Notes under the pieces: generated by a model
What the model was told of the DNA's origin: nothing
The model's database searches: none
Seen by the model: only the letters and a program-made list of their open reading frames with translations
Made by a program: the position numbers and the translations under genes
DNA from: Diatrype stigma
Taxonomy: Eukaryota > Ascomycota > Sordariomycetes > Xylariales > Diatrypaceae
Assembly: GCA_022225965.2 (NCBI GenBank)
Contig: JAKJXP020000086.1
Coordinates: 1 to 64,000, forward strand
Reading direction: 5' to 3'
Length of the DNA: 64,000 nt
In this document: piece by piece, positions 26,151 to 37,312 of the stretch
How the letters are laid out: each line of letters starts with the position of its first letter
How positions within the stretch are numbered: position 1 is the first letter of the stretch

Positions 26151-27128
26151 TTTTCCAAAAGAATATAACGGAAATTCCGGGCTTAAGAATATAACTGCTA
26201 TTTAAATAAATATATATTACATATAATTATATAAAGGGATATTAATTAACCGTTAAATATCCATTTTAAACCTAATTTTCCGCCGTAACTGTTTGGAATT
26301 CCGGATTTCATTCGAATCCGTTCGCCGCATATAATTCCATTTAGGCCAAAATTCTTATTTTAAGGTAATCGAATTTATTCCTATATTGCTTAGCGGTAAA
26401 GTTGGCATTATAATCTTTATTTAAGATACGGGTTACATTTAAATGCTTACGTTTCTTAATGCCTTTATTAGGAATTATAAGGCTTTCGTTTTTTTGGATT
26501 AGGTATGCGTTTAATAAGGCTATTTCGAATTCCGGAATCCAAAGATATTTCGTATTAATAAGTTAAATACCAGGCTTATTTTTAATACGGACCTTCGGTA
26601 TAAAGAATTAAATGGCTTAAATAAATTAAATAAACTAAGTGGCCTAAATGGTTTAAATAGCGAGAAAAATAAGGTCTCGAAAAGGATATATGATTAACGC
26701 TATCGTAATAAAATAAAGATTTAAAGAATTTAATTATTAAAAAATTTAATAATAAATAAATTAAAATTTCTTATATTAAGGTTTAGTTAATTTTTGATAT
26801 ATATACATAATAATTTAATTTTTCGCCTAAGCAAATTAGCCATTTCCTATTTCTTTTTAAACGAATTCGACGGAATAATATAAAAAGCAACGAAAGAATC
26901 GTAATAATAAAAGGTCGATATTTTAAATATCGTTAAATAAAGCTTACGAAATTATTCCCAAATAGGACCATAATAAAAGGGATTTAATAAAATTCGGCTT
27001 ATTGCTCGAAAATAGAAGCATCGGAATTAACCGGCTGCTTATGTAATTATAATGGAACGGACATACAAATTCCGGCCGGATCCAGTGAGTAGGAATAATA
27101 GGGTGCTTACGGGCCATAATTATAAATA

Positions 27129-27151
27129 TGCTTTTAATCAAGAACTGCGCC
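27129..27151 (-). repeat. Right terminal inverted repeat
   Basis: On the minus strand it reads GGCGCAGTTCTTGA then TTAAAAGCA. It is directly followed on the plus strand by the TTA duplication at 27152-27154 and by sequence of normal GC content. Confidence 0.85.
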
Positions 27152-27154
27152 TTA

Positions 27155-27631
27155 GGCTCTTAGCACGCTGATATTGGAACAGCGCTGCCGACTACCCGGG
27201 GTGCTGGGGTGCTGGGGTGCCGGGGTGCCTGGGTGCCGGGCGCGTTGGTGCGATGACGTTGGCTGCCCCTCCACTGCTCCAGGGTCCATTTCAGCTACGG
27301 GTACCCAGCAGCCCAGGCATGCGTGTTTCACCCGCAACTCTCAAGCAGTTTTCACTTCTGGCGGCGCTGCAGTACCTGGTCTTGCAGTAACTAACCCAAC
27401 TCACTATCAGCCCTACGACTTACCGACCTACCAACTGACATACATGTAGCAACGTAGCGACGTAGCGACGTAGCGACCTATTCATATGCTCTACATACTT
27501 TACCTATACGTTAACGGTCGATGATCCCAGTAGCGCCAGTGTCTACTTCATCTGCGTCGACTTGACACGATTGAGAAGATTCCATACTGTCCCGATGAGC
27601 CTTTGACCTCGCCTTCCACGGACCAGATAAT
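27155..27631. other. Intergenic region right of the transposon with short tandem repeats
   Basis: Normal GC content resumes at once. Two short tandem arrays are present: about five copies of an 8-bp GGGGTGCT-like unit at about 27,197-27,240, and three copies of GTAGCGAC at about 27,454-27,477. No gene is supported. A short ATG-stop frame at 27596 precedes the next gene's ATG at 27632. Confidence 0.6.
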
Positions 27632-30600
27632 ATGGCGAGCTTCCTTCGCGGCAAGCAGACGGGCATGCAGAATGACCTGTCTGCGAACATCCTCCCTGGA
27701 TCTTTCGCGCCAGACGACCGCTCACGATATGGGATCAACTCTCAGATCAGGTTTGTGCCCAGAGACATCTGCTCGGGACTTGCTGTCAATGGGGGCCCAT
27801 CTAGCTGACGGGCCAATAGCTGTATGGCCTTCGAGCCTGTCCAGTCGCTCCTTGCCGTCGGGACAAACGAGTCCAAATTCGGGAGTGGCAGAGTATACGT
27901 CTGTATGTGCGCTGCCGAGAGCTCCGACCGCGTTGTTCGTTATGAATAGCTAACTCGAATGTCTCCCAAGTCGGACAGTCTCGCGTACACAAGCTACTCA
28001 TCCCCCCTCGGACGAGCTCTTTCGCCAACCTCCAATTCTGCGCTAACCGGCTCGTGAGCCTCGATACCAAGAACGAACTGATCGTATGGGACCTCGATAC
28101 AGGAAAACGAATCACTGGCTTCCATGCGCCTGGAGTGGTGGTCACCATGGTCACCGACCCGACGCTGGACTGGTGTTTCCTGGGTATACAAAACGGTGAC
28201 ATCTATGCTTACGACCTTGATAGACAACGCCTGTCCGCGTTCCGTCTTTCTAGTTTTTGGGGCCAAAGGGATCCCAGCGCTAAAGCTGTGGCCTTGATAT
28301 CCATGCAGTTGCACCCGCGAGACATCGGAAAGCTCCTGATTGCGTATTCGCACGGCGTCGTTGTCTATTCGTTCAAGCAAAACCAACCCACCCAGTTCTT
28401 CGAGTACCATGTCCCACCGGGTGCCCCCGGCGGAGGCGGCCATGCTGTAGATTCGCTGAGAAAACCAAGGGTGACACAGGCTGTATGGCATCCTACTGGA
28501 ACCTTCATCGTAACTGCCCATGATGATGGAAGCCTTGTGTTCTGGGATGCTAAAGAGGCTCGTGTCGTTATGGCTAGGACACTCTATGACACCAACGTTG
28601 ACCAGCCCGGGACGCATACCGAATCGTCGAGTCCTAAACATCCATATCTAAAGCTTTCTTGGTGTTGTAAGACAAACCCTGAGGACAGTGGCCTCCTGAT
28701 CGCTGGCGGTCAGGCGCTGAATACCCCCGCCCATGGTCTGACCTTCATCGAACTCGGTGTAACACCAAATTATGCTACCTCATCATGGCAGGTACTAGCA
28801 GACTACTGCAAGGGAAAGAGGCAGAGCATCCTTGAGACGCCGCCTGGCGCTGAAGTGACCAACTACTTCCTAGTCCCACGAGCATCACCCCATTTTGCTG
28901 GTGCTCAAGATCCCATCGCTGTTCTGATACTCTTATCATCGGGCGAGCTGATTACTCTGAGCTTCCCGAGTGGCTATCCCATTTCTCCTACCAATCAACT
29001 CCACCCCTCCCTTTCCTTCGTACACCCGTTTGCGACGAAGTTTGCCGTTACGATAATGGATAGACCTAGGTGGCTTTCCATGGTAGAAAGTAGAAACCAG
29101 GGCGAATCTGTATTGAAAGGAGGAGCTGAAGCACCCCGACCACGCAGGCGTTTTGAAGGGCGGACTGTTATTCAGGTTGCCCATGCCGATAGTACTGTCA
29201 GGATATGGGATGTAGGCCACGGCGACGAAATCGAGAACCCTTTGCAGCTCCAGGTGGACGTGGCCAGATCTCTTGACCGAACCGACGATGTCGAGATTAC
29301 CACTATGAGCATGGCTCCGACAACGGGCGAGTTCGTGGTGGGCACTAGCGGAGGTGAAGTTGTCATTTATCGATGGGGCGTGAATAAGTTCTTCGGAGAA
29401 AAGCCAAATCCAAGGTTGGACCCTAACCCAGGTGGTCTTACGGACATCAGTAGGAGAGCTGAACCGTCGCTTAAGAGCGGACTTCAGCCATTCTCACTAT
29501 ACGAAATGATGCAAGGCCCGATCACAGTAGTCAAAGCTTCGGATGTCGGATTCATGGCTGTCGGATCCGAGGGAGGGTTCTTGAGCGTAATCGACATGCG
29601 GGGCCCATCGGTTATGTACCAAGCTTCGATGTTGGATTTCGCGAAGAAGGAGAAGCGATCGTCATTCCTCAAGGGGCACTCCAGTGCGACTGAAAAGGAA
29701 TGGCCGGTAGCTATCGAGTTTGGCGTTATGACGCTCGATGAAGACAAGTACTCCAGCATCTGCTGCTTTGTCGGCACGAACAAGGGCAAGGTGATTACCT
29801 TCAAGTTGCTGCCGTCCGCGGCGGGATATACCGCCCAGGTGGCTGGTGTGGCCAGTCTGAGCGATAAGGTCGTCGCCATATGCCCGATCCTGGCGGAGAC
29901 TGGAAAGCCCGCATATGCGACTGGGTCTGCTGTAGCGGGATTGCGAGAAGGCCAGGATGTTAATGGCTTGCTTGTCGTTGGTGAGTAGTAGACTTCGAGC
30001 CCCGATCAACTGTCGTGACCGCTTCCACTATACATAGCTAGATGCTACTTAGATTGCTGACTATGACTCATATGAATAGTCACGCACACGGAAGTCCGCA
30101 TCTTCAAGCCCGCGACGGCCAAGGGCGCGTCCAAGACGTTCGACGACATTCTCTGCGACGCCGCGTGCGTGACCGAGTTCCCGCTGAGCGGCATGGCGTT
30201 GGTGGGGGTGTTCGGCGACCGGGTGGCGCGGGCCTTCTCCCTGCCGGGCCTGAAGGAGCTGGGCAGCGCTCCGCTGCCGATGATGGACGGCAGCCGCGCC
30301 GCCGGCGGCACCGTCGTCACCGACGACGGCGACCTGTTCTGCTGGACGGGGCCGTCGGAGATCGCCGTCCTCGACGTCTGGGGCACGGGCCAGCAGCTCG
30401 AGAACACCCCCGACACCCTGATCAACCCGAACCTCACCATACCCCCGCCCAGGCCCACCATCTCCAACATGCAGTGGATCTCGGGGACCCAGCACGTCAC
30501 CCCCGCCGACCTCGACCTCCTGATCGGCGGGCCCGACCGACCCCCCAGCAAGCGCGCCGCGGCCGTCGCGGCCGGGTCGGCTACGGCGACGGCGAACATG

Positions 30601-30828
30601 GAGCGGGAGCTCAGCGCGGGTCGGAGCGGGAGCGGACAGGAGCAGGAGGGCTGGGGCGATTACCTGACCCGCCAGCTCAACGAGCGCACCGAGAAGCTCA
30701 ACCTCATGAACGACTCGATGGACTCGGCGGCCGAGAGCAGCCAGCGGTGGGCCGATAGCACTAGCAAGTTCGTCCAGCAGCAGAAGCGGAAGATGCTGTT
30801 CGGGTCTATTACGGGCAAGTTCTTGTGA
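27632..30828 (+). CDS. Lethal giant larvae/tomosyn family protein (Sro7-like exocytosis regulator)
   Basis: Sro7/Lgl proteins bind the t-SNARE Sec9 and the Rab Sec4 and regulate fusion of secretory vesicles at the plasma membrane, which in a filamentous fungus means polar tip growth. Four exons (27632-27750, 27820-27902, 27971-29980, 30080-30828) give about 986 residues, right for the family. The start reads MASFLRGKQTGMQNDLSANI, then CMAFEPVQSLLAVGTNESKF, the first blade of the double WD40 propeller. The final 55 residues (YLTRQLNERTEKLNLMNDSM.. to SITGKFL) form an R-SNARE-like helix, as in tomosyn. Exon 3 uses an AAG acceptor; the phase fits (T|TC, Phe). Exon 4 is clearly more GC-rich than the rest. 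Confidence 0.95.
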
Positions 30829-31724
30829 TTGGGGATATGGATAGGAGGAAAGTCAAGCTGGGCCCGGGGGGCTTGGGGCATACTGATTGGGTTGATTTGA
30901 TTTGGTCACCAGTTAGTGGCGGAAGGGCGGTTGGGGGCGCTGTACGCCATTTACCTTCGAGCTCTTATCTTTGCCTGTTGTTACGCTTGCCATGCTGAAA
31001 AGGGATATTTTGCTATGGAGGGACTCTTGTTGGGTGCCATTCTTTACATCTTTTCCTACGCAAAGGGGCCATCGCTGTCCTTTTCTTATGCTTGATTCCC
31101 CATCGTCATCGTTGTTGGTATGGTTCACAGTTAAAAAATGTTAACTTCATGTCATGATTATCTGGATTATCTGAATGACCATTCATCTTCCCCTCTCCCC
31201 TCTTGTCAGAAGTAACACCATGTCGTCTCGGCATCTACTTAGTTTATTACAAAAGAAGCTAGGCTGGAACCGTGTGAGATCTATTGTCAAGTATTTGAAT
31301 ATTGTGTAAAAGGCGAGAGTAGGTAGAATTTGTTTGTGAGGTGTAATGAACAATGGCTTGTGCGAGTCATATAAAACGTCTTTTTTTATCTCCCGTATCA
31401 TGTCTTTGTCGGACGGAACAAGGTCAAAGAATATGTCCACTGTTACACCATGAAGGGTCATGAGTGAGGCAACACTGGTCTTTGTTCCTGTAGTGTAACG
31501 CATAAGGGCCATTGTATTCTGCCTCCCACCAAGAGGCATAAATACAGAACGAGTCTTCAGAATGGTCGACGGCGGCCCGCTTTTGCGCTTTCCAATATTT
31601 TACTTCCTCACAACCACCACCAAACTACTAAAACTTGACACCCCTTTCACAAACAGTATTGCTGGCCAATACCGAGCTACGAAACTAAGAACAGAAACAA
31701 AAGAAAACAGACGAAAAGAACAAG
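30829..31724. other. Intergenic region downstream of Sro7
   Basis: No gene supported. It holds the Sro7 3' region and the putative promoter of the small secreted protein. Confidence 0.5.
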
Positions 31725-32066
31725 ATGATGGCCCACAGGGTACTCCGGCTAAGCCTCATCATGGCGCTGGTCCTCGCGCTCATCACCGTGGCCACCGCCC
31801 GACCCGCCGCCACGGTAGGGGAGAGGAGGGAGAGGGGCATCCGCACCGGTGGCGGCCGCCCGTCCCCCTTATATCCGCATTCGACTTCGGGAAGCATGCG
31901 GGGGGAGAACTGCACCAGCACCAATACAACCGGTCACTATCCTCACCATGGATCTGCTGGAAACAGCAGCATCCACCACCTTAACTCGACGGCTCCTCCT
32001 GCCCCTTCGGCTTCGGGCGGGGTTGGGGTTGGGATTGGGTTTATTGGACATCAGATCAACTACTAG
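31725..32066 (+). CDS. Small secreted protein, tentative
   Basis: A single-exon frame of 113 residues. The N-terminus MMAHRVLRLSLIMALVLALI followed by TVATARPA is a convincing signal peptide with a cleavage site after Ala-Arg or nearby. The remainder is Gly/Ser/His/Thr-rich with four possible N-glycosylation sites (NCT, NTT, NSS, NST) and only one cysteine. A second ATG directly follows the first. No homologous domain is recognised. It could be a secreted or cell-wall-associated peptide, or a chance frame; the signal peptide is the main argument for a real gene. Confidence 0.5.
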   Translation: MMAHRVLRLSLIMALVLALITVATARPAATVGERRERGIRTGGGRPSPLYPHSTSGSMRGENCTSTNTTGHYPHHGSAGNSSIHHLNSTAPPAPSASGGVGVGIGFIGHQINY

Positions 32067-32847
32067 TATGTGAGTAGTAGGTGGGTAAGTAGGCATAGCT
32101 GAGCTGTAAATACTTAGGTAGCTTAATAATCCCCTTTCTAAGCGTTACTAGGAAGAAACATTTGGCTCAGCGATATCATGGTAAAGTGAACAAAGTCTTA
32201 TTATATCTGAGGTAGCATTACCTACCCCTTTTGTTTGTGATGTTCCAGAGTGACAGACTAATTCTTGATCAGGGAGCAAGGCGAATGATAGTAAATCACT
32301 GACTGGTATAGTCACACATGGCTTCTTTTTTTGTTGGGTACGGTCATGAATCAGAGCATCAACGTCCGGTCCTCCTGTAAGGTCAGTTCAAGTTCAATGT
32401 TGGGACTCGGATGAAGAGAATGTGCAAATGTGCGCCAACTACAACACGCATCCAACACTGAACCTATCCGAAGATCACAGTATGTTGGTCATTCCGTCAA
32501 TTATATGGAAGGGGTATTAGATGTGTGAATGGACATTACACTTGTATGTCAAACTATGTACGTGACACAAGGCTGCATGGAATCCTGACGGGAACATTAC
32601 ATAGCTTCAAAGTTCGAGTGAGTCACATACGTTTCGAAGGCACATACATTGAAGAACAAGGAGAACGTGTAACATTGGTTGCATATATAAGGCATGGCCG
32701 TTGCCATTCCAGGTAGAAGTGATAGACTCAGAAAGGCTGCTCTACACCATAGAACCTACACCCTTAGAACACAGGCAAAGGTCTCCTGCCTCTTCATCAC
32801 ACGGACATACATATAAACCATTTCCCAACTATCCCAAACAGTCAACC
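32067..32847. other. Intergenic region
   Basis: No credible frame; contains the TATA element and presumed promoter of the next gene. Confidence 0.5.
32684..32692 (+). promoter_or_regulatory. TATA-like element
   Basis: TATATAAGG lies about 155 bp before the ATG at 32848, a plausible core promoter position for a fungal gene. Confidence 0.35.
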
Positions 32848-33478
32848 ATGTCGAACTCTGGCTCCTCCTCGTCTAACACGGGCAACAGTAACAACCAACA
32901 GGGAGCATGGACTTCTACTCCATGTAAGGACAATACACCATGAGTGATTTGCCAAGGTCAAAATACTGATTTATTCAACTTGAACCCAAAGACGGCCAGT
33001 CCAGCACTAATACCACCACCGGTGCCCCTGCAACGGGAAATGCTGCGGCCCCCGCGAGCGGCTGGCAGGCTCCACCCCCCGCACCCCCCCGGCGGAGCGG
33101 TTGGCAGACTGTCGGCACCCCGACTCCCGGGCATCCGGCGCAAAGTTCCGCCACCTCGCCTTACGACGGCGGTTCTTATGGCGGAGGGGATTGGCGGACC
33201 CGTAGCTATCAACCGCCGCCGTTCAGAGGACCCCTCACTCCGGGTGCTTGGAACCAGTAAGCTAGAACCCATCTGCACTACCGTTACTTGTGGCATGAAG
33301 GAGCCGCAAAGGGACTCGCTGTAAGGAAGGAAAGGGGGGCTAACTTAACTATAGGGAGGATGCGAACAACCAGGGCCAGGGTTATGGAAATTGTGGCACT
33401 GACCAGTACTATTGGAAAGACCACAAGAAGGACAAGGATGGCCAGGGTGGTAACGGAGGGAATGCTGGTCGTACTTGA
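32848..33478 (+). CDS. Hydrophilic low-complexity protein, three exons, tentative
   Basis: Exons 32848-32923, 32992-33256 and 33355-33478 join in phase to 154 residues. The first exon is Ser/Asn-rich (MSNSGSSSSNTGNSNNQQGA), the second Pro/Gly/Trp-rich (SGWQAPPPAPPRRSGWQTVG), the third Gly/Asn/Lys-rich (DKDGQGGNGGNAGRT). Both introns have consensus GTAAG donors, and Trp recurs in similar GW/WQ contexts in exon 2. No signal peptide or known domain. The two in-phase introns with good donors make a real gene likely, but an exon-2 read-through ending at a TAA at 33258 is an alternative. Confidence 0.5.
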
Positions 33479-33901
33479 AGCAATGGATGGATATCTGATA
33501 TCACACTGTGGCACGTACGACATAGGTTGCCCCCATCTTCATTTTTGTGGCTTTCTTATCCTTCACATTCTTTTTCTCAACTAAACCGTTACTGAGGTTT
33601 GCCTATCTGAATCACATTGTAGTTTAGCTTTAGCTTGGATCTTGGGATAATGCCGATCGTTTAGCCAATATATACATTCTTGGGCCCGTTGTGGTACCTC
33701 CAGACACACTTTTCCTAAACTCCCAGCACCAGGAATTTTCCAGAACTATTCACAGTAGCGTTCTTAATATGTACAATAAATATGCCCGAGAGATTCATGA
33801 AACCAGATACCCAATGGTTGACAACCACTGTGTGTGTGCCTCCTCTGCGCACATCACTCACCACCTCCGGCCTAGCAGATCATACAGAGACGACGATGCA
33901 A
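33479..33901. other. Convergent intergenic region
   Basis: Only the presumed 3' untranslated regions of the two converging genes; nothing else is seen. Confidence 0.5.
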
Positions 33902-34879
33902 TTACACGCACTGGATGTCGTACTCCCCGCTCAGCTTGTCCTTGCCGGAGGCGATGGGCTTCTGGTACTCGCACTGGGCGGTGGTCGTGGTGATGCAGCC
34001 GCCGCTGCAGCTGGCCCTGGGGCCCTGGCCGCACTCGCCCTTGGAGACCTCCATGAGGGGGTACCAGACGACGTAGCCGCCGTTGGGGCAGGTGATGGTG
34101 ATGGCGGTGGTGATGGTCTGGGTGCTGGAGGTGGAGACCTCGTCGGAGAAGCTGGCCGACACGTCCACGACGTCCTTGATGCCCGTGCTGACGTCGGCGC
34201 CGACCGAGAACGACTCGCCCGTCGTCACCGCCCGCGACTGGTCGCACCGCGCCCCGTTCGGCAGGATGTTGTCGCACACCCGCTGCTGGTGGCCCCGCAC
34301 CCCCGTCAGGTACACCTGCTCCGTGTACGTGTAGCACGGCTCGTCCGGCGGGTCGCACTGCCGCTCCTCCAGCAGCGCCTGCGCCTCCCGCACCAGGTCC
34401 CGCCGCGCCTGCTTCGTCGCCTCCCGCTCGAACGTGGGCACCGGCACCGGCAGCTCTGCGTCGTCCGCGGCGCCCCGCTTGGTGGTGCCCCCGAACGTGT
34501 TGTTGGGCGTGTCGATGTAGATGCAGGCGTCGCCGGAGCGGTAGACGCCCCCGGCCGGGTACTCGCCACACTGATGCTCGACGAGCGGGTACATGGAGGA
34601 GAAGTCCGACAGGGTGAACTCGCCGGCCGTGCCGTCGCCGCACTTCAGCGACCGGAACTGGCAGTTGTTACCCTTGATGGTCTGCCCCTCCATGATGCCC
34701 GGCCCGACGGTCATGCCGCCGAACGTCTGCGGCAGGAGGTCGTTCTCGCACTCGTCGTAGTCAGGCCGGATGGTGCCGTCGCAGAGGATGTCGCTGCTCA
34801 TTTCGGGGATGGGCATATCCTGGGCGAGGACTGCTGCCGCTAGGGCAGCGGAGGGGAGGATGGCTTTCCACGAAGGCAT
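33902..34879 (-). CDS. Secreted cysteine-rich protein of unknown function
   Basis: Single exon, 325 residues, very GC-rich. It has a signal peptide (MPSWKAILPSAALAAAVLAQ). The N-terminal half is Cys-rich (SDILCDGTIRPDYDECENDL; NCQFRSLKCGDG; HQCGEYPAGGVYRSGDACIY). A dibasic KR near residue 134 (FGGTTKRGAADD) could be a Kex2 site. The C-terminal half has a long alternating polar/Ser/Thr/Val stretch (GESFSVGADVSTGIKDVVDV..), then ITITCPNGGYVVWYPLMEV and a Cys-rich end. Such stretches occur in beta-rich secreted proteins, including aerolysin-type folds, but I see no diagnostic motif and make no functional claim. A TATA-like element lies about 155 bp upstream. Confidence 0.85.
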   Translation of the reverse strand: MPSWKAILPSAALAAAVLAQDMPIPEMSSDILCDGTIRPDYDECENDLLPQTFGGMTVGPGIMEGQTIKGNNCQFRSLKCGDGTAGEFTLSDFSSMYPLVEHQCGEYPAGGVYRSGDACIYIDTPNNTFGGTTKRGAADDAELPVPVPTFEREATKQARRDLVREAQALLEERQCDPPDEPCYTYTEQVYLTGVRGHQQRVCDNILPNGARCDQSRAVTTGESFSVGADVSTGIKDVVDVSASFSDEVSTSSTQTITTAITITCPNGGYVVWYPLMEVSKGECGQGPRASCSGGCITTTTAQCEYQKPIASGKDKLSGEYDIQCV

Positions 34880-37312
34880 GATGGAGAATACAAGAGTGGA
34901 CAGATGTAGATGTGAGATAGGTAGGAAGATCGGGCGCCCTGAGGGTATTGTTATGAACGCTTATTCTGGAGCTCTACACTCTTATAATGGCCTGGAAATC
35001 ATGATGGCAACAAACATGGAAATGACCTGATTATATAGGTCTGTTCATGACCATCCAGGTGCAACACGCACCACCATATCTCTCTGAGCGGTGATGTTAT
35101 TGCATCCACTCGTGTCCAGGTTGATATGCAGAACTGTTGCCTAAACCTCGCTGAACATCACCTTTCGTGTTAGTCAACGACGATTATTTCGATAATGAGA
35201 AGACATCGTCTGTTTCCTCCTGCCATTTCCAGCACAAGAGCCAAGATTGATGCGTTTCGTCCTCCACAGTAGTAGCTAGCATGGGTTCAAGGTAAACCAC
35301 GAGAAGGCTAAGCAGGAACAGGCTCCATCATCAGCCGACTTTAACAAGTCGTCGAATGTGATCGTGTGCGCCCAGGAGGCAAAGCAATGCCAAGTGGCAC
35401 CGGCGAGAATCATGACGGTGTTTCTCCAAAGTCTGTTCAGCTACAGCGCAGCCTGATGTCCTTGTTCGGCATCAAACAGTAGCGATCATCGACCTAGCCG
35501 CGTCGTAGGATTCTGTGGGGTTTCAGCCCTTGTTCACATCGACGATTCATTGGATGAGTAGAAAACATGCCGAGTCGCTGCGGGACCCTCAGATCCTCTC
35601 AGCCTATCTAATAAGGGAGTAAGGCTGCGCTGGCGATCGTCCCCCTTGCGCTATACACAATCAGTACAAGGCGATTGAAGCAGGAAATCTTACGGTGCCG
35701 CCGAGCGAACCGAAATATAACGAGATCTCAAGCAAATACGAGCATGATCTCAACGAGATGACCTGTAGTGTTCAAGGTGGAGAGGACCCTGCATACCCAC
35801 ATCACAGAAACCCCATATTGCTTAAAATAGATCAATTTTGCGGTGCTCACCGATAGCTTTCGATGAAATACAATTCATCAGGGAAACATCATGGTAACAT
35901 AGCAGGTTGCCATAGGGTATAGCATCCCGGATATTTTGCGCTACATCTGGTGGTGATCTTGAAGGGTGCACGTGGCGACGGCAACGTCCGCGATATGTGC
36001 AGATGTATCCAAAATTAAAATCTGGCGAGTCTGAACTCCAGTAGACCTCTTTGTATTATCATTAGTTTGTGTAACTATATCCTGCATACATGTAAGGTCT
36101 CGGTCATACTGTGATGCCCCCTGCAACCTGCGGAAGTTGACGCTATATCGAGTGATCGGCGCGATCGTCGAATAGTGGCCGGTTTAGGTCAACTTTGCAA
36201 CAGCTTACTACTTCGTACTATGAAGAATATCAAGGAGGCAGATATTCCTCTTTTCAAAGAGTATACTAGGTATAGTCATGTACTAAACAACTCTTATGCC
36301 ATGCCCATGCTGATAAGTTCTGATACGTAGCATTTCTAGCATTTGATCTCCACCAAAAGAGGTGGTTCGCTATAGATCCAATGATACATACCCCCTGTCA
36401 CGTCTCTTATTTAAAGATTTAGCATGATTATAATACATACTGTACCTATGTAGATGGGGCCTCGGAGACACGGCACTCAGATAATACTCTAACATAGTTA
36501 TATTCCAGTAGCCTTTGATGGGCAAATTGCAACGAACCTCGATGTACAACGCGCCTTTTCCGAGATGTAGCTCCCCATTGATCGCGCTAATGGGCAAGTG
36601 TGGAGAATTCTCCGGCCCGATTTCGCAGCAATTCGAGGTCCTTCGCAGCTACATGAGAGACCGGGAGGGATGGTTGCATACAAACGTACAAAACGGGTGT
36701 TGGCGACTTGGTTCCGGTTCCTTCCAGTCCACTCGAGCCGAATATATGTGGAATTTATCTATCCAAGTTCGGGTTCGGCTTGCCTTAGATACCTAGGTAC
36801 CTTACCTATACGGAGGCAGCTTGCTGAGTCAGCATCATCCCGCGGTACACGGACCACACTGACACAGCTACCGTTGACTAACCGACTCAGCCCTTCAAGG
36901 TTCCTGTCTGCGAATTCCCCTCCCGAGGTACAACTCATCACCACCGAACTTCTGAGAACGGATTCCAAGGTTGTATGCACTCGCAAGGAGGTGCGACGTA
37001 AGGTTTGGACGAATCAAACAGTGTCGAGCTTGTGGTAAGATCCTTCATGCATTACCCATCGTTTATTGCAATGATTGCCATATTCGGTTGAATCTTGATT
37101 TGAAAGCCCCTGAGAAACGTGCAAGGTGCAAGTGCCAAGTCAGATGTCTGGTCAGATCCAGGCTGACAGCTGACCTCTAAATGCCCCCCTGATCGTAACA
37201 AAAAGTTCCTACGGCGACGTGTATGGACTAATTATAACAATAATGGCTAGCATTGTCGTATCGTATCAGCGGCGCTGTCGCCAAAGCGAGACGCCTGCGG
37301 TGAACTGTCAAG
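34880..37312. other. 2.4 kb divergent intergenic region
   Basis: No supported gene. Frames around 36,500-37,180 are short and lack domain similarity. TACCTAGGTA occurs at 36790-36799. It must contain the promoters of both flanking genes. Confidence 0.55.
35032..35039 (-). promoter_or_regulatory. TATA-like element of the secreted protein gene
   Basis: On the minus strand CTATATAA occurs about 155 bp upstream of the ATG at 34879. Confidence 0.35.

Larger units (their letters stand above)
21824..27154. mobile_element. RIP-mutated PIF/Harbinger DNA transposon with TIRs and TTA target duplication
   Basis: The element proper is 21827-27151 (5325 bp), flanked on both sides by TTA (21824-21826 and 27152-27154), the usual 3-bp target duplication of PIF/Harbinger elements. 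The left end GGCGCAGTTCTCGA (21827-21840) is matched inverted by TCAAGAACTGCGCC (27138-27151); the inverted match extends to about 23 bp (21827-21849 against 27129-27151) with three mismatches, two of them C/T. Composition changes abruptly at both ends: inside the DNA is extremely AT-rich, with few CA/TG dinucleotides but many surviving CG, as expected from RIP (CpA to TpA). It carries a HARBI1-like transposase relic on the plus strand and two further relic frames on the minus strand. It looks dead. Confidence 0.87.

Noticed and set aside
21827..27151. AT-rich island as mitochondrial DNA insertion or centromere piece
   Set aside because: Precise inverted repeats, target duplication and transposase blocks identify a transposon; retained CpG with CpA loss points to RIP.
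21827..27151. LTR retrotransposon
   Set aside because: No long direct terminal repeats, and no reverse transcriptase or integrase blocks were readable; the ends are inverted.
34083..34843. Antisense frames across the secreted Cys-rich gene
   Set aside because: The minus-strand product has a signal peptide and regular Cys pattern; the others are GC-driven shadows.
36971..37180. Small Cys-containing frame resembling a zinc-ribbon (CRACGK..CNDC)
   Set aside because: Only 69 codons, no supporting context and overlaps other chance frames; similarity too weak to call.
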